This document shows positions 47,629 to 61,800 of a DNA stretch of 64,000 nt, piece by piece. The position numbers were made by a program, and so were the translations under genes. Origin of the DNA: Typha latifolia (lineage: Eukaryota > Streptophyta > Magnoliopsida > Poales > Typhaceae); NCBI GenBank assembly GCA_019914945.1, contig CM034107.1:10726001-10790000 (forward strand), given 5' to 3'. Under the pieces are notes generated by a model that did no database searches, was not told the DNA's origin, and saw nothing but the letters and a program-made list of their open reading frames with translations. Numbering within the stretch: position 1 is the stretch's first letter; each line of letters starts with the position of its first letter.

Positions 47629-48544
47629 ATGCAGCTCTACCACCATCCTTACTCAATGGACAGCCAGAAAGTGCGCTTAGCATTGGAAGAGAAGGGTATT
47701 GATTATACATCATACCATCTTAATCCTTTGACAGGGAAAAACATGGATGCTTCATTCTTTCGCATGAACCCATCGGCTAAACTTCCTGTTTTCCAAAACG
47801 GATCTCACATCATTTTCAGCACGATCGACATTATCCAGTATGTCATTGTTTAAGATTATTTTTGAGTGCAAACGAAAATTTATCTCATTCTTTGTTTCTA
47901 CATCAATGTTGTTTGATACTGTACAGTTTGACATGGATTCATCCGTAATATATAGGTATATAGACAGACTCACAGTCTCTTTGAGCGGTGAAGATGCTCC
48001 TATCAGTAGGGAAGTTCTGGATTGGATCCAAAAAGTTGAGAATTGGAACCCCAAGTGGTTCACCTTGTCTCACATTCCAACGAAGTACCGGATGTTCGTT
48101 TCCAGATTCATTCGGCGAGTGATAATTGCTCGGATGGCTGAAGCTCCTGATCTGGCCAGTGTGTACCACATTAAACTTCGAGAGGCTTATGAGACAGAAG
48201 ATAAGTTGAAGGATCTTGATACTGTGAAGCAGAGCGAAGAAAAACTGAGCAGACTACTTGATGATGCAGAGAAACAGCTGTATCAGACGACATACCTTGC
48301 CGGTGAAGAGTTCACTCTGGCGGACTCGATGTTCATTCCGGTGCTGGTGCGCATAACACTGCTCGATCTTGAAGAGGAGTATATCATTTGCAGGCCCAAG
48401 ATTATGGAGTACTATAATTTGGTGAAGCACAGACCTAGCTACAAACTGGTGATTGGAAAGTATTTCTCAGGATGGAGGAAGAACCAAACACTTTATAAGA
48501 CCGTGTTTTTTCTATTGATTAGAAAATTGTTCAGAAGGTATTAA
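47629..48544 (+). CDS. TCHQD: Glutathione S-transferase TCHQD
   Basis: Two coding exons, 47629-47837 and 47956-48544, joined in a split Gln codon, give 265 residues, the usual size of this plant-specific GST class. The N-terminal thioredoxin-like domain contains QLYHHPYSMDSQKVRLALEE, with the candidate catalytic Ser in the SMDS segment, then the glutathione-binding NPSAKLPVFQNGSHIIFSTI. The helical C-terminal domain carries WNPKWFTLSHIPTKYR, VIIARMAEAPDLASVYHIKL, TYLAGEEFTLADSMFIPVL and RPSYKLVIGKYFSGWRK. The end is basic and hydrophobic (LFRRY), which may explain the membrane association reported for the Arabidopsis protein. The class is named for similarity to tetrachlorohydroquinone dehalogenases, and its natural substrate is not established. 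Exon 2's acceptor is TATATAG, a little unusual but in frame. Confidence 0.95.
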
Positions 48545-51500
48545 ACTCGATTCATAGTGGCAGTTCCTTTGGGTGAGATGAAGCAGTGAACCAATCTTCC
48601 TTTGGGTGAGATGAAGCTGTGAACCAGATTGTACAGTGGTGTATATGTATAGTATAAGGTTTGGCTGGAAGATCGAAGATGGTAAGGAGACGATTCCACC
48701 GACATTTTTGAAGGTAGAAATCTGTTGAGAAACAAAATTTCCTTGATGGGCTCGGTCGGTTTCAAAATTCAAATAAGGTCGGGTTGACTGGCTATTTCAG
48801 ACCTTCTATCTTCTTAATTTCTAGACCTTCTTCTTTCAAGGAGCGTGCATCCTTTTTGTTTATAATGAATGATCTTTGGTCATGTACAAGCGTGCAAAGT
48901 TTCCATGAGCTTTTCCTGTATTTGTCTGTGAAGGAGTATTTTTATGTGAAAGAATGAAATAATGTGTAATGTTCTTTGTACATTGAAAACTTCTCTCCAG
49001 TTCATGGTATCTGGGGATGAAATACACTAGATTTTTGATTGTCGGTCATTGGATCAGATGTTTTGCTTACTGTTCAAACTCATATATTGATGCCTAGACC
49101 TGATACTAGCATCTTCTGATGGGTTTCAGGGCATGCAGCAAGTTCTTTGACTGTGAGGGGGAAAATATCAAAAATTTCTAAGATGGTTTTTTTAGTTTTA
49201 TCAACTTGTTGCATAATTAATGAAGTTCCAATTAATAAGGCTTCAGTTTACAATTGTTACAAAGTTGTCACCTTTGCATAGCAGACCCTGTGAGGCTTGT
49301 GCCTTTACAGGTGGCCCAAAAAGGGATTCCTTTGCCTTCTAAAACTACGCAATATTATGCCTAATTATCTAGCTGCTCTTTGATATCACATTGCAGCATG
49401 AATCTATGGTTTAGAGGGCATATATATCTCTTACCTTTGCCACGTTCAATCCATGCGGTTATCTCATTTTCCTTATTGCAGAAAGTAAGATAACTTAAAT
49501 GAAAAAGTGCTCAAATTATTAAAGAGACTTGGGTTGTGTTCAAGCACTAAGTCATTTTAGCACATATATATATACATTTTTTCACTTATTTAATTCTTTG
49601 CAAGCATTCAGAAGGGGTGATGAATCTTGGAAGTCATGTTTTTTATTGTAGTGCTATCTCGTCTGAGTTCTCTTCAACAACAAGAAAAAAAAAACACGTT
49701 GAATCAAATTCATATTCATAAATATCCCACAGGGAAAGCACAAATATATGAAAAATTAAAAAAATTTAAAAAAAAATCTGCATTAGAGATGTCTTGCGAT
49801 TTAGAGTCTCTTGTAGATTTCCTGTCATGCTGCAAGTATAATGAAAGATACTACTACTACATGCAGATGGTCCTATTTTATCTTCCCCAAATAATATGAT
49901 TTGCTCTTACACTCAAAAGGACAGTAACCCAGTGATTTGACGAACCTTTATGCTCATGCTGTCAGAGTAGCCAGGGGTTAAAAGGATTCAAAGGGAGTTT
50001 TTTTTGACCAAATTAGCTCTCCTAAATATATTTATTTTATATTTAGTATACTTTAAATTTTAAATAGATACTAAGTAATTAAAAATAGTGAATTCTAAAT
50101 ATAAATGTTGGCTGGGTGAGCTGACTTATATAAAGATTTAAAGACCACTAAAAAGATTACTAGATGTGAGGAAAAATATTTCCATATAAGTTTTTTTTTT
50201 GATTTAATGACTTCCAAATATAAATAATTGATTGATCAACAATTTATATGAAATCTTAAGTCATTATTAAACCTAGCCAGCGACTTATATTTAGAAATCA
50301 TTGACTCTGTCAACAATTTGTAACTCATTTAGTATTATATTTAAGTTTCAATGTGAATTAGGCATGTTATAGAAAATTTTGGTTGATTTAAAATAGTCAA
50401 AAGCTCATTCGAGTGTTACCCTCACTTGTTGATGGATAAGGCAGGTAGACACAGCTTGCCAGGAAAAAGGATGATGCTTGCATTCATTCATCCTTTAATA
50501 CTGAGAAATCCGAGCAAGAAATCATGGCTTTTCTTCAAGAAAACAAGGAATTTGTTGCTTTATGGATATGTAGATTGATACCTATAAAAGCACAAATACC
50601 AAAAGAAATTCCAGTCAATTTGACAAGTATAAGATTTTATCTATTTCTCCATTATAAACCATTTAGTTACCCTTATGCCCCGATCAGCTTGAGGTAAATC
50701 ATGGGCATAACATGTTGATCTTGTTGTTTACATCAAATTAATTAATACTGGCTAATTATAAAATTAGATGGAATTTCTCAAGGGTAAGTAACATTTTAGT
50801 TCCCTGTTAAGGAATTTATAACTTAAATAAAGAACAAACAAGACTATCTGCTCAAGTACACAATAAATCAGTTCCCTTATAGTTCCTAACCTGTGTTAAA
50901 CTTAATGTAGGCAGCTCGTAGTAAAACTATGAAACCAAATTTGAATTTCTGCTAAAAGAAAACTAACATGATAAGAAATGCAAGAAGTATATTTATTCGT
51001 GACACCTGATTATATTTTAAAGCAGACTCCTAGAATGCAGAGTTGTGGTATCGTTGAACAATGAGATTTATACTGCATTAAGGCCTTGACTCATCCACCT
51101 TGTAATGAGAAGATTTGAGAGACAGCATGCATTTCTGATATACACGAACTGCAAGAAGTTGGGCATCGATTAAGGACTTATACCTAAAAAGGATTTAATT
51201 GCTATTCAGATACTCGTTGGACAGGTGTCTTTGTGTCAAACACTTCTAAAAAGTATTCGATATTTAAAAATTATATTAGAATAAGTTGCGCCACTTTTGG
51301 ACACTCTCAAGACATGTTATAGACATAAGTTTTATCATATGATACAAAACTTCATAATAGAAATTATCTATTGCAGAAATTTCCTGCATATACTGCAAAA
51401 ATGTAGTGCAGCAATCACAAGTTAGTGTATTGTGTATTTATTCTCATAAAATTAAATTATATTATCACATATTAGCATATTATTATTTTTGCCTTAATAT

Positions 51501-52853
51501 GGTATTAAGCATACTTTGTTTTTTTCTCGTGAATAGTTTATCCACATGTGTCTTTATACTATAAGTTAGAAAAATATTTCTTCAAATGTATCAATTATAT
51601 ATACAATATTTTTATTTATTTATTTTGCTCTGTCCTAAACGTGTTGTCTTAGTTTGTGAAAGGTGTATCATATCCTGTGTATGTCTTAGTTTGTGAAAGG
51701 TGTATCATATCCCGTGTATGTATTATGTCGTATCCATGTCTCGTATCTGTGACTGTGCTTGACTACATCTATTAGTAACATGAACATATCAGTGTACTTC
51801 CTCCAAGAAATGCAGGCGCATACAATAAAAAAATAATTTACCTGTGTATTTTCTTAAACCAAACACAGTGCGAACAATAATATTTTCAGTATAGCCACTT
51901 GCTTCAGTTACCGAGAATTGGACGGATAGATACTACACCATATACAAGCCAACGAAGCACACCTACAACAAAAAGGAAATTACGAGTCAAATATGCAGGA
52001 GAGAGTATCAAATCGGATAATTTAAAATTCACAATGAAATATCAGAAGTCTTTATCTTACATGAATTAAGAATATGGCTTAAACCATCCTCGACTCTCTG
52101 CTAGTAAAAAGCAAATTCAGTTAAGCCAGACTGCAAAAACCTATCGGGACACCTTTTTGTACCTTTCAGGAATCAACAGCCACATGCAAATGGGAAAAAA
52201 ATGATTCTAGGATGCATATACAAGTATAAAGATGGTGCAGATGACTTATCCTGAGCAGTGATGGATTAATCTGCATGTCTAACGACAATGAAACCCAGTA
52301 TGACACCATAAGTGTGAAGAAACCGGCTGCAGATGAAAGTTAATTTTGCACTAGATGGAAAAGCAGTTGATATCTCAAAACTATAAGCTCATAAATCAAC
52401 ATAAAAGGAAACCTTGGTAGCCATCGCAATTTCAATCAGGGACAGAATCAAGAAAACACAGGTGCAAAGGCAATCTGAAGGTTCAGAGGCTAGCTACTAC
52501 ACTCATCATGTACTCACTTGGAGAACTCACAAGAGGGAAAAAGACGTTAGCATAGCCTGTAAAAGATTCAATCTGAATCATCTTTTTGCATTAAGTTTAC
52601 TAATTTAAGCAGAGAAACAGTTAATAATTAAGTGACAGATATCCACTTGTAAAAGAATCACAGACAGAAGCACCTATTTGCTGCTTCTGCTCTATCTTTT
52701 CAATTAATCAAATGATGATATCAGTTATGGTGTGCTTGTCAAAGAGATAGAACTAGCATCATTTTTGCTTACACCTTCTGGAAACAGGAACTAAAACATA
52801 TCCCTGCTCAAATTCACTATACCTAAACAAGATCAGTTTCTACCATTGAAACC
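48545..52853. other. 4.3 kb intergenic region
   Basis: Begins with the 3' UTR of TCHQD; a CTTCCTTTGGGTGAGATGAA-like phrase is duplicated at about 48,560-48,620. No gene is supported. A 37-base duplication lies at 51,645-51,718. The block at 49,990-50,350 repeats phrases such as ACTTATATTTAGAAATCATT and may be a decayed element. The right end is the 3' flank of the minus-strand methyltransferase. Confidence 0.4.
51645..51718. repeat. 37-base unit duplicated in tandem
   Basis: TGTCTTAGTTTGTGAAAGGT followed by GTATCATATCCTGTGTA occurs twice, at 51,645 and 51,682, with one base changed. It lies in a stretch of GTGTC/GTATC-rich sequence typical of an old repeat. Confidence 0.85.
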
Positions 52854-55800
52854 TCAATCACTACCTTCTCGAGGCCACGGGGACCAACATCTGTGAAACT
52901 TCTGATTGTTCCCTCTATATTCTCGATCATACCTCCTTGCTGACCTGTTGGAAGGCAAGTGTGCTCTCTCACCAGTCCGGAAGTCCTTAACCTCTCGTTC
53001 ACATTTATCTACAGACCTTTCTCTTGATGCAGTTAAAACTCCTCTGATAGGTGCAACATAATTTGGGTTTCCTTGCTGTTTCTGCCTCATATCCTGAGAG
53101 ACCACACTACCACCAGAAGATGTTTGTGAAGAAGTTGCAGGATTGGGTTCCCTGTGTGGATACGGAGGTAAAGGTGGAAAAATATTGAATGGTATGCTAG
53201 GTGCAATTTTCCAATTTGGATTGCAGAGGTTTCCTTCTTCAACTTTAGGGGTTCCAAACTGCTGAACAAGGGCCACAGGAATGCCATATGATATAGACAA
53301 TTGAGGGAGGTATCTTTCCTGGAGACAACCCATAGTAACTTCAAAGGCAGCTGAAGAAGGTCCTGAAGGAACCTGTAGGGAAGACCCAAATCCGGGTGGC
53401 ACCTCATCGTTGATATTCTCAATCAAATCCCCCACACCAGCATCTTGATTACAAGAGCTATTTTCCTCCCTCTCTTTTGACTCTCTTAGAACTTCAGTCG
53501 GAGAAGTGAGTTCTGCATGCCTCCTCAGCTTTGTGCTTCCTACAGATTGGTCTTCAGAAGATGACAAACTTAGTGAACATTGGTTTGTAACATCTGATGG
53601 CTGGTCCCATCGGCTTTTACGTTTCCTTATTCTCGTCCCACTTGTGGAATTCTTATTCTTATCACTCCAGGGCACAGAAGTGGAGACCTGATGACTTGGA
53701 TCTGAACCTGAGGATATTGGTTCATAAACTGATCCATTAACACATATAATGGCATCAGAGTCTCTTGTACCCTGACCATATCGGCTTTTGACCATTGATG
53801 GTTGAAACCAATTGGAGTAGGAGCGTTGTGAATCTAACTGGGCATCATCTCTGTCTGAAGGCTCAACTCTTCTTATGGTACGAGGGATCCATTTGTCTCG
53901 GAAGTTACGAGCAATCTGATGAACCTGTATATGCATTCCAAAGATTAATCTGGTCACTTCAAACAAGTAATAATATAAGGGAAAAGAAAGAGTGACTAGG
54001 TTACAAATGATACAGGTGAAATTGAAGTTTATGCTTCAGAATTTAAAGTCTAAGAAATACTTATTGGAAGGGAGGGAATTATTTAGGTGAAAACACTCTA
54101 AACACAGCCTTGTTTGGTTGAAGAATAAGGTAATTCACGGATAGTATTATACTCATTTTTTATCCATACATATTTTTGTTTGCAATAACTAGGATAGAGA
54201 GTATAAATCATAGACCCGGATGAGGTGTTCGGTTATAAAATATGAATAAGGAGGGGGGATTGAGGCTAAATATAAATAATGCCCTAATGCTTTTAGAAAA
54301 ATGTTGGTTGTCTTTACTTTTAGGGGTCATTTGATAATTACCTAGTTCAAGAGATAAAACATGGTTAAATCCCCTCTCATTCCAACTTGGAGTTGGAACT
54401 ACAAAACATAAATAAGGGTTTACATTAGGGGATGCTAACCATCTTTTGAGTAGGGGTGTACAGCTGAGCTTGATCAAGCTGAGCTCTAACCAAGCTTGAA
54501 TCAAAATGAATTTCAAGCCTAATTATATAATCAAGTTTGAATTAAAATAATCTCAATTCGAGCTCGAGCCTAAACGAGCCAATCATTAAGCAATTTTAAG
54601 CTTGAATCAATTCAAACTTAAATCAAGCCTAATCAAGCTTGATTGAGACCCAAATTAAACTTGAAATATCAAATAAGGCCTAATTCAATAGTGAAGGTAT
54701 AACTAATATTGATATTATGAGCCTTTAGCTCTTGATCTAAAATATCATATTAGTCATATATATTATATATTATATATTATTAAATATTATATCATTATCG
54801 AGCATTATCGAGCTAGGCTTGATCAAGTCACCTCATGATCAAGCTTGGCTCAAAATTAGTTTTGAGCCTGTTAATCAAGCTTGAATTAGCTCACTATGAA
54901 GCTGAGCTTGATTGAGCCTTACCGAGTCGATCTTGAGTCGAGCTTGAGCCTGCTCAATTATTTTGACAGCCCTACTTTCAGAGTTATACTAAATTTAGTG
55001 GTGTCATTAACATCTAGTCAGCATGGTAAAGATTATCTTAGATAGACATGACAAGGCATACTTTTCTCCTTATGTACATTAGCACAATGTCAAAACTATT
55101 ACTGGTTCAAGGAACAAATATATGAAGTTTTTTTTCTTTTAAAAACAAATATATGAAGATAGAAAAAAAAGAATAGCAAGAAAATAGATGCGATAAGCAA
55201 GATATATCTATGAATATCCATTAAGCAAATAAAAAAATGATGGTTTTACACTTCTACTCAAGAAAAAACGTGCTTAGCACTGGAAAGGTCATTACCTGAA
55301 TGTCGTTATGCCTAGTCAAACTCAATATTGAATCCTTGAAGCTGCAGATAGAATCCAGCATATCAAATTAAAATTTTACAAAGCGATGAGAAGGCAAAAA
55401 CTGTATCAATTTACATAGCCTAACAGAGAGCACTATTCCTGATCAACAACAAGCAGAAGCTCAAGGAGAAAATTGTTTAGATCGCAGTAACATGTCACAG
55501 AGACTTTCGATTCCTAACAGAATGCATATGACCCTTGATACTAAGGAGATATATTCTCTATCAACCATCCTTTCTAGCCTTTATGGCAAATCCTATAGCT
55601 TAATTTCACTCTGGTCAAGAACTCAACACCAATGTATAGAAAATTGATGGCACAGGCTGACTGTTAGTCATACAATTCTGATAACTTTTTTGAAGTCTTA
55701 GAATCTGAGTGGTGCTCTAGCTGAAACAGTGCTGTAGGGTAAAGTCTTGGATGATAATGTGACCATGTAAATATTTATCTTTATTGCTCTGTTAATTTAG

Positions 55801-58800
55801 AATTAAGCCAAATCTTGTAATCATGTCAGACAAACCAATCATTATCCCCATCCAGATCAACATCTGACAATAGGCAGGCCACTAATTAAATGGATTTGCC
55901 AGGTTCGCATAATCAATACTCCAACCAAAATCAGTACCGGTTTCAGTTGACCGCCCAATAACACATGCCGTGAATTGTCTAACCTACCTTTTAAATGCAG
56001 GACAAATCATAAAAGTAAAAAACAAGATGGATCACATAACTCGACCAATTACATAAAGTTGAGGACTCTCTGCATATTGCATGTTGCACTAGTCTGAGGC
56101 TATAGGTAGATAATAAGACTTGATGCAGAAACTAGTTCTAGTTAGTGACAACATTTCAACCGTCCAACACATTAAAATTTTGATCCCACATAACTCAATA
56201 AAAACGAATTTAGATTTAGTAAAGCAAATTTGAGCATAGGAGGGAGAAAAGGGGGCTTTCTTTTCAACAACTTTCTAACCTTTCCATGCCACTACATGGA
56301 GGGCCTCTAGTTATGTGTTCCGGCGTGAGGATCCCCTTTAGTGCAAGAAACTCCAAGACCTACAAGAAAAGGAAATGTTTTCTTAATAAGTGGACAAGAA
56401 AATATCTATTACCCAAAAACACTAGTATCAAGAGGTGTAAAGCTAATTCAGGAATATGTAACCGAAGTAAAATCAAATCCAGCAAATTTAGCTCCACAGG
56501 TTCATCAAATTAATTGAACCTACCAAAAAATCAAGGAAATCAAAAACTTCAATCATGAAGATAGAAAAGGAGACCATCCAATTAGAAGAAAAGAGAAAAC
56601 TAGCTAATCATAAAGGCAAACACAAGATGTCTTATTATGCAGTCAAGCATTCACGCTGAGAAGTATGTCAGCTTATGAAATGCATTGCAATCATCAAGCA
56701 AACGAAAGATCCCATAGAAACAATTTAACCATAAGAATTAGCAATTTAACTAAACTAACAGGTTTGGAAGAAGAAATTGAAAGACTAAAGGTTGTTACAA
56801 TTGTCTTTAGCAAGGAACACTGAACCCTCAATTGGCCTAGGAGGTCAACACGGACTGATAAACAACATTAGTCAAAGATGTGTTTCAATTAGCTATGGAT
56901 GAGACGATACTATATAAACAAAAAAAATCTTTCCAACAGATTTAGCATCATCAAATCCCTTTTAAACACTTCAAAGACAAAAGTTGACCAAAAACTGCCA
57001 CTGTTAAATAATTAAGCAAACAGTTAAATAGAAAATATGCTTAAAACTTTAGTGATTGTCAAGCCAGTAGCACATGTCACGGCAATACCCTATCGGCATG
57101 CCTCGTAGGGCTCAACACGCCCTTGTCTTCTGGCACATCTATAATACATTTTTTAGAGTTTTTGTATATGTTTCAGGTTCAAAACTTCAAATATATTTAC
57201 TAAGCCTACATTAAAGTTTTTTATACTAAAATAATAATGTGGATGACTTATTTTGTTGAAGATATAGCAATAGTCAAGTAGAAATATGATTCAAACATAT
57301 AATATGATTGAACACATTCATTAATAAATAAAAGTTCAATAATTTGGAAAAAATAATATTATCAAATAATTTCTAATTATGTTGAAATTTCAGCTGAAAA
57401 TTTTAAATTTTGGATTGAAATCAACTCATATAGTCATATGGAATTGATCTACAATATTACTACACCAAATTTGACCCAATTTGAATGAATTTGATTTTAA
57501 TTTTAAATTTTTCAAGATTTGGGGCAAATCAAGTTTGCCCTTTAAATCCTACATCTTGAAAAATATTTGTCATAGATCTAATACCAAAATGTTAGATATA
57601 AAGTAGAATGATTCACAAAAGACAAATCTAGCAAAATTACATTGATGGGTGTTGCCCGATGGAGATATACCTGTTAACATGACACGGTCCAACATGGGGT
57701 TGTGCCAGTCGGCAGCGGACGTGCTGACCAACACGGCAATTCTCACTTTGGTGATACTTCAATAGAGGAAAAAAAAAAAAAAAAAAAAAAACAAATAACA
57801 TAGTGTGTACCTGCTGATCCTGAAATCTGTCATGGTTCATTAAATTTTTCAAAAAAAGTGAAAGCAAGAGGAACTAGGGAGGCATCCATCTAGCCATGAG
57901 GACCATGGAACTTGTACACTGAACATATTGAGAGCATCACTAGCTTCCATAAAGTTGCAGTCCAAAAAAAAAAAATTCAAGAGGGAAAAAATCGCAACTC
58001 TGTGAAGCTAGTGGGTTTAGAAAGTCTCAAATTCTGGATTTGATTATTATCAAAATCAACCGATCAGTTCCTTGTAAGATACAGTCCATGTAATTTGAAA
58101 TGCAAACAGATACCAAGATAAAATGATGTAGGTCTATCGAGGTTTACAGATCAAAACTACAAGAGCCTAACCTTAAGAAGCTTTCGTATTATAGGAATTC
58201 TGTGGAAATTGCTCCTATTCTGCTTCATTATATTATGCAGCATTTGCAAGCCTGCATAATGCAAAAAGAATCAACATTCACAATGTAGTCATGTCATCTA
58301 ATTTCTCCTAAAAATACAAAAATGTGAGTTACAAGTATAAGAGAACATCCACCTACCATTTTTGTTAATTATATCCACCAAAACAGTACGAGATTTCGTT
58401 TTCAGAAGTGCGTCAAGAATCAATGAAAGATCCCTTGTACTAAAAGAGAGAAAAGCATCATCAGAAATATATGGAAGAAACAAAATAAAACATTGCCCTG
58501 CAAAATACATTCAGGGACCTCCATACAACCTTTGGGATGCACCCCCAACATTATCGCCTTCTGCTGCAGTCACAAACAGAAGCTTCAAATATCCTTTTGC
58601 AGCATCCTGCTCAAAAAACAATGTTTAGCTAAATGAAAAATGAGATATGAATAGAAAAGGAAGATGTTTCTGAGACAAGGATGATGGTATATATATTAAG
58701 ATTTTTCAACTATAAAAGGCAGCTCACAGAGAGAATAACAATACTGTCAGATATAACTTTTATATGCATAGCACTGCCAAGACATAGGTCATAAGCACTT

Positions 58801-61800
58801 GCTAAAATACAAGATCATGGCAGTTACAAAGAAGGCCAATATAGGTTTTAAGGCCTTCCAACTAAGCTACGTTTCTTGGCCACCATTGATAACATCTAAG
58901 CCCATTACCGAAGCAAAAGCAAGTCATCAATATGCTATCAACCCAAGTACCTTTCTGTTATATTTGATGTTGGTTTTTGGATGTAAATCATGTACTTAAA
59001 TGAAGCATCTTCTACATAAACTATTATCTGTCTTTCCAAACTTTTTCCTTCCATGCTACTATGTCGGTATCTTCTACTATATGTTTTACATAAAATTATT
59101 CTTTAGTTATTAATCAAAGTCTCATGCTAATGCAAACACCAATATATCTTAGAGGCTTGCCTTGAGCTCAAGCCTCATGATGCCAGCAGTCATGAGTGTT
59201 ACAAGCCCCCTTAGCCCCTATGTCCCAAATTGTTTCTTAAATACTGTCACAACTCACATGGAATTAGACAAACTATAAGCAAAAAATAAGATAGCTGGTG
59301 GGGCAAAACAAGGCTTATTTTATTTTGGAACCTGCAGATTACTGAACTATGCAGAACTTCAATATCCATGGAAACTAACATTGACATCAAATTGGCAAAA
59401 GCAACCACAAAGGAAGGTTATGACTATATGCTAAACAGCTCTTCAAAGCAAATATTTGGAAAATTCAGCAGCCAATCAATAGATTGAAACGACTAGGTGA
59501 ACCCTAAGTTATGATTATAGTAGAGATGACTTTTGTCCATACAATTCTTGCTGTACAGATAAAGAACTAAAAGGATGCTAGACAAGTAAAATTTGATACC
59601 CACTCCACAGAATTATGAAAGAACTAATGATAATAAATATAGATCCAACTTGATCGAAAACACTAAAGATGAAATAGTAGCTGACAAAGTATAAAAAAGT
59701 AAGTCAACCCACATCAACACTAGGAGTCTAGAGTATCAAAACAGTATACCTGTCCACACCAATTAACATAACAATACATATACTAGTAAAAGACTAAAAA
59801 GTAAATTCAAAAGTATAAAAAAACCAAGACAGAATTGAGTATTGCCAATCTTAGATAAGTATACTTACTTTCCGCTTGCTAATACCCCCATCCACATCCA
59901 ACAACTCATTAAGTTTCTCTTCAACTGTACATAAAAGGTGAGGCATGTTAACAAGTTATTCCAGTTTGAGCTTACACAACAGTCCTGACATGATATTATT
60001 CTTACCTCCCTCAAATTGCCCACTACCGGCACCAGGTAACATCTTTTGGGACCTATGAGGTTCCATAATTTTTGAATGTGACAGGCCCTTCTTTGTTGTA
60101 GCACTAGAAGGTGGCGATTTTTTAAGAGGATCACGTTTTGATCTACTTTGTTTATCATCACTGGGACGGGATGTCAAAGTATTTCTATGTGGAGCAGTGC
60201 CAAGTGTCAAGTCAGCAGGATTTGAAGTTTGTACAGAAAGCTCCGCCAGTTGAACATTCTGTACAGGGCTGGCGATAGTGGATTTGAAACTTGTACTATC
60301 CAAGCTCTGCAAGGATTTTTCAAATAACTCTGTTTCCTGGATAGGACTGCAAGTGACATCTTCAGTTTTCATTGGAACTGGCGCTTGAAGAGGATGGTCC
60401 AATCTACTAGCATCAGATAAAGGCCTACATAAAGTGTCTTGGGCTTGTCGGCGAGCCTCACTATGTGGAATTTGAGAAGAGCACTTGTCTAAACTCTTTT
60501 CCTTTCGGATGGAAGTTACATGTTTCAAAATCTTAGGGTCGATAAAATCAGCAACAGTCTCAACCATATCAAGCTTCTTTTCATAATCTTCATCAACCAT
60601 CAGAGGTTCAAGATATTCTTCATCTGAATCACCTTGAACAATAACTTCAGTACTAGATGGATCTCCTCCAATATAGCCCCGACATTCAGAAGAACCACAA
60701 ACACATTTTTTAGCAGCAGCACCAAATACGCGCACATAATTGTAATCAAATGTAACCTCTTCACCCTGAAAGACAAAATGCTTGCTAGTTATACAACAGG
60801 AAATAAGCATGCACTAAAACAAAAGTATAGGCCACAAAAGGAGGGCAAAAAGTTAAAAAGACAGATGACCCCGCAGTGAACTTTAAAAAGCAAATTTTAA
60901 AGAAGCTCACAATAGCAAAATATTTCTCATTCAAGTTCAAATAATGAACTATATAAAACATAAATAAAAATTTCATTTGATAGAAGAAGAAGATTGATCT
61001 CAACAGATTAAAATGCAAGCTACTTGAAACTTCTAAGATATTTGTACTATAGATGCAGCCATCAAAAGAAACTCTCTTTATATTTCTGGTACTTAAACTA
61101 CAAGAAATACGAATTAACTAGTAAAGTAACAAAACCATCTACCTCATAAGCATATCAGAGATCAAGGAAAAAAGACATAAACCACTCATGAATTCATGAT
61201 ATTTGTCTAATCGTTCCAAAAGATGAAATTATCAACAGAATTAATAAACCTTAATTGCAATGGCTATAAAATTGATTAATTCTAGCAAACTCAGAATAGA
61301 TTATTCTAGAATCATTCATTGCAGGTTCTATGTAGAGAAGCCTATGTGCAATGAGAGCTAGCGAACATGATTAGGACCACCAAAAACTGGTAAGTAATTA
61401 CAAATTAAATCTCTGGTTTGTCTGTGTAAAAGCAGTGTGCATATCAGCTTTACTTGTGGACTCAAAGAATATTGGGTTTTTGATGGCTCTAATCTTCTTC
61501 CTTTTAGCAATAAGTCACAAAATTATTTGGCGGGAATGATCAGAAACAACTCTTGTTGTCAAAGGTAGCTATAAACTTATTGTCTATGTATTCGCACATT
61601 AAACTGTGTGGATAGAAGTCAATTTGAGGGCTCAATATCTTAAATGAGAATGAATTGGTAAGAAATCATCACCTCAAAACTCTGCAGGATTGTGAGGGGT
61701 CAAAGTACTGGTTAGTAGGAAGCAGAATCTCTCTCCCATATCCTTAATGACATAAAATATACTGCAATTAACTCAGAAATTTTTCTTTGTTTCAATTTCA

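Noticed and set aside
49627..49899. 90-residue plus-strand open frame
   Set aside because: AT-rich and Lys/Tyr-rich, with no motif, splice context or family resemblance.
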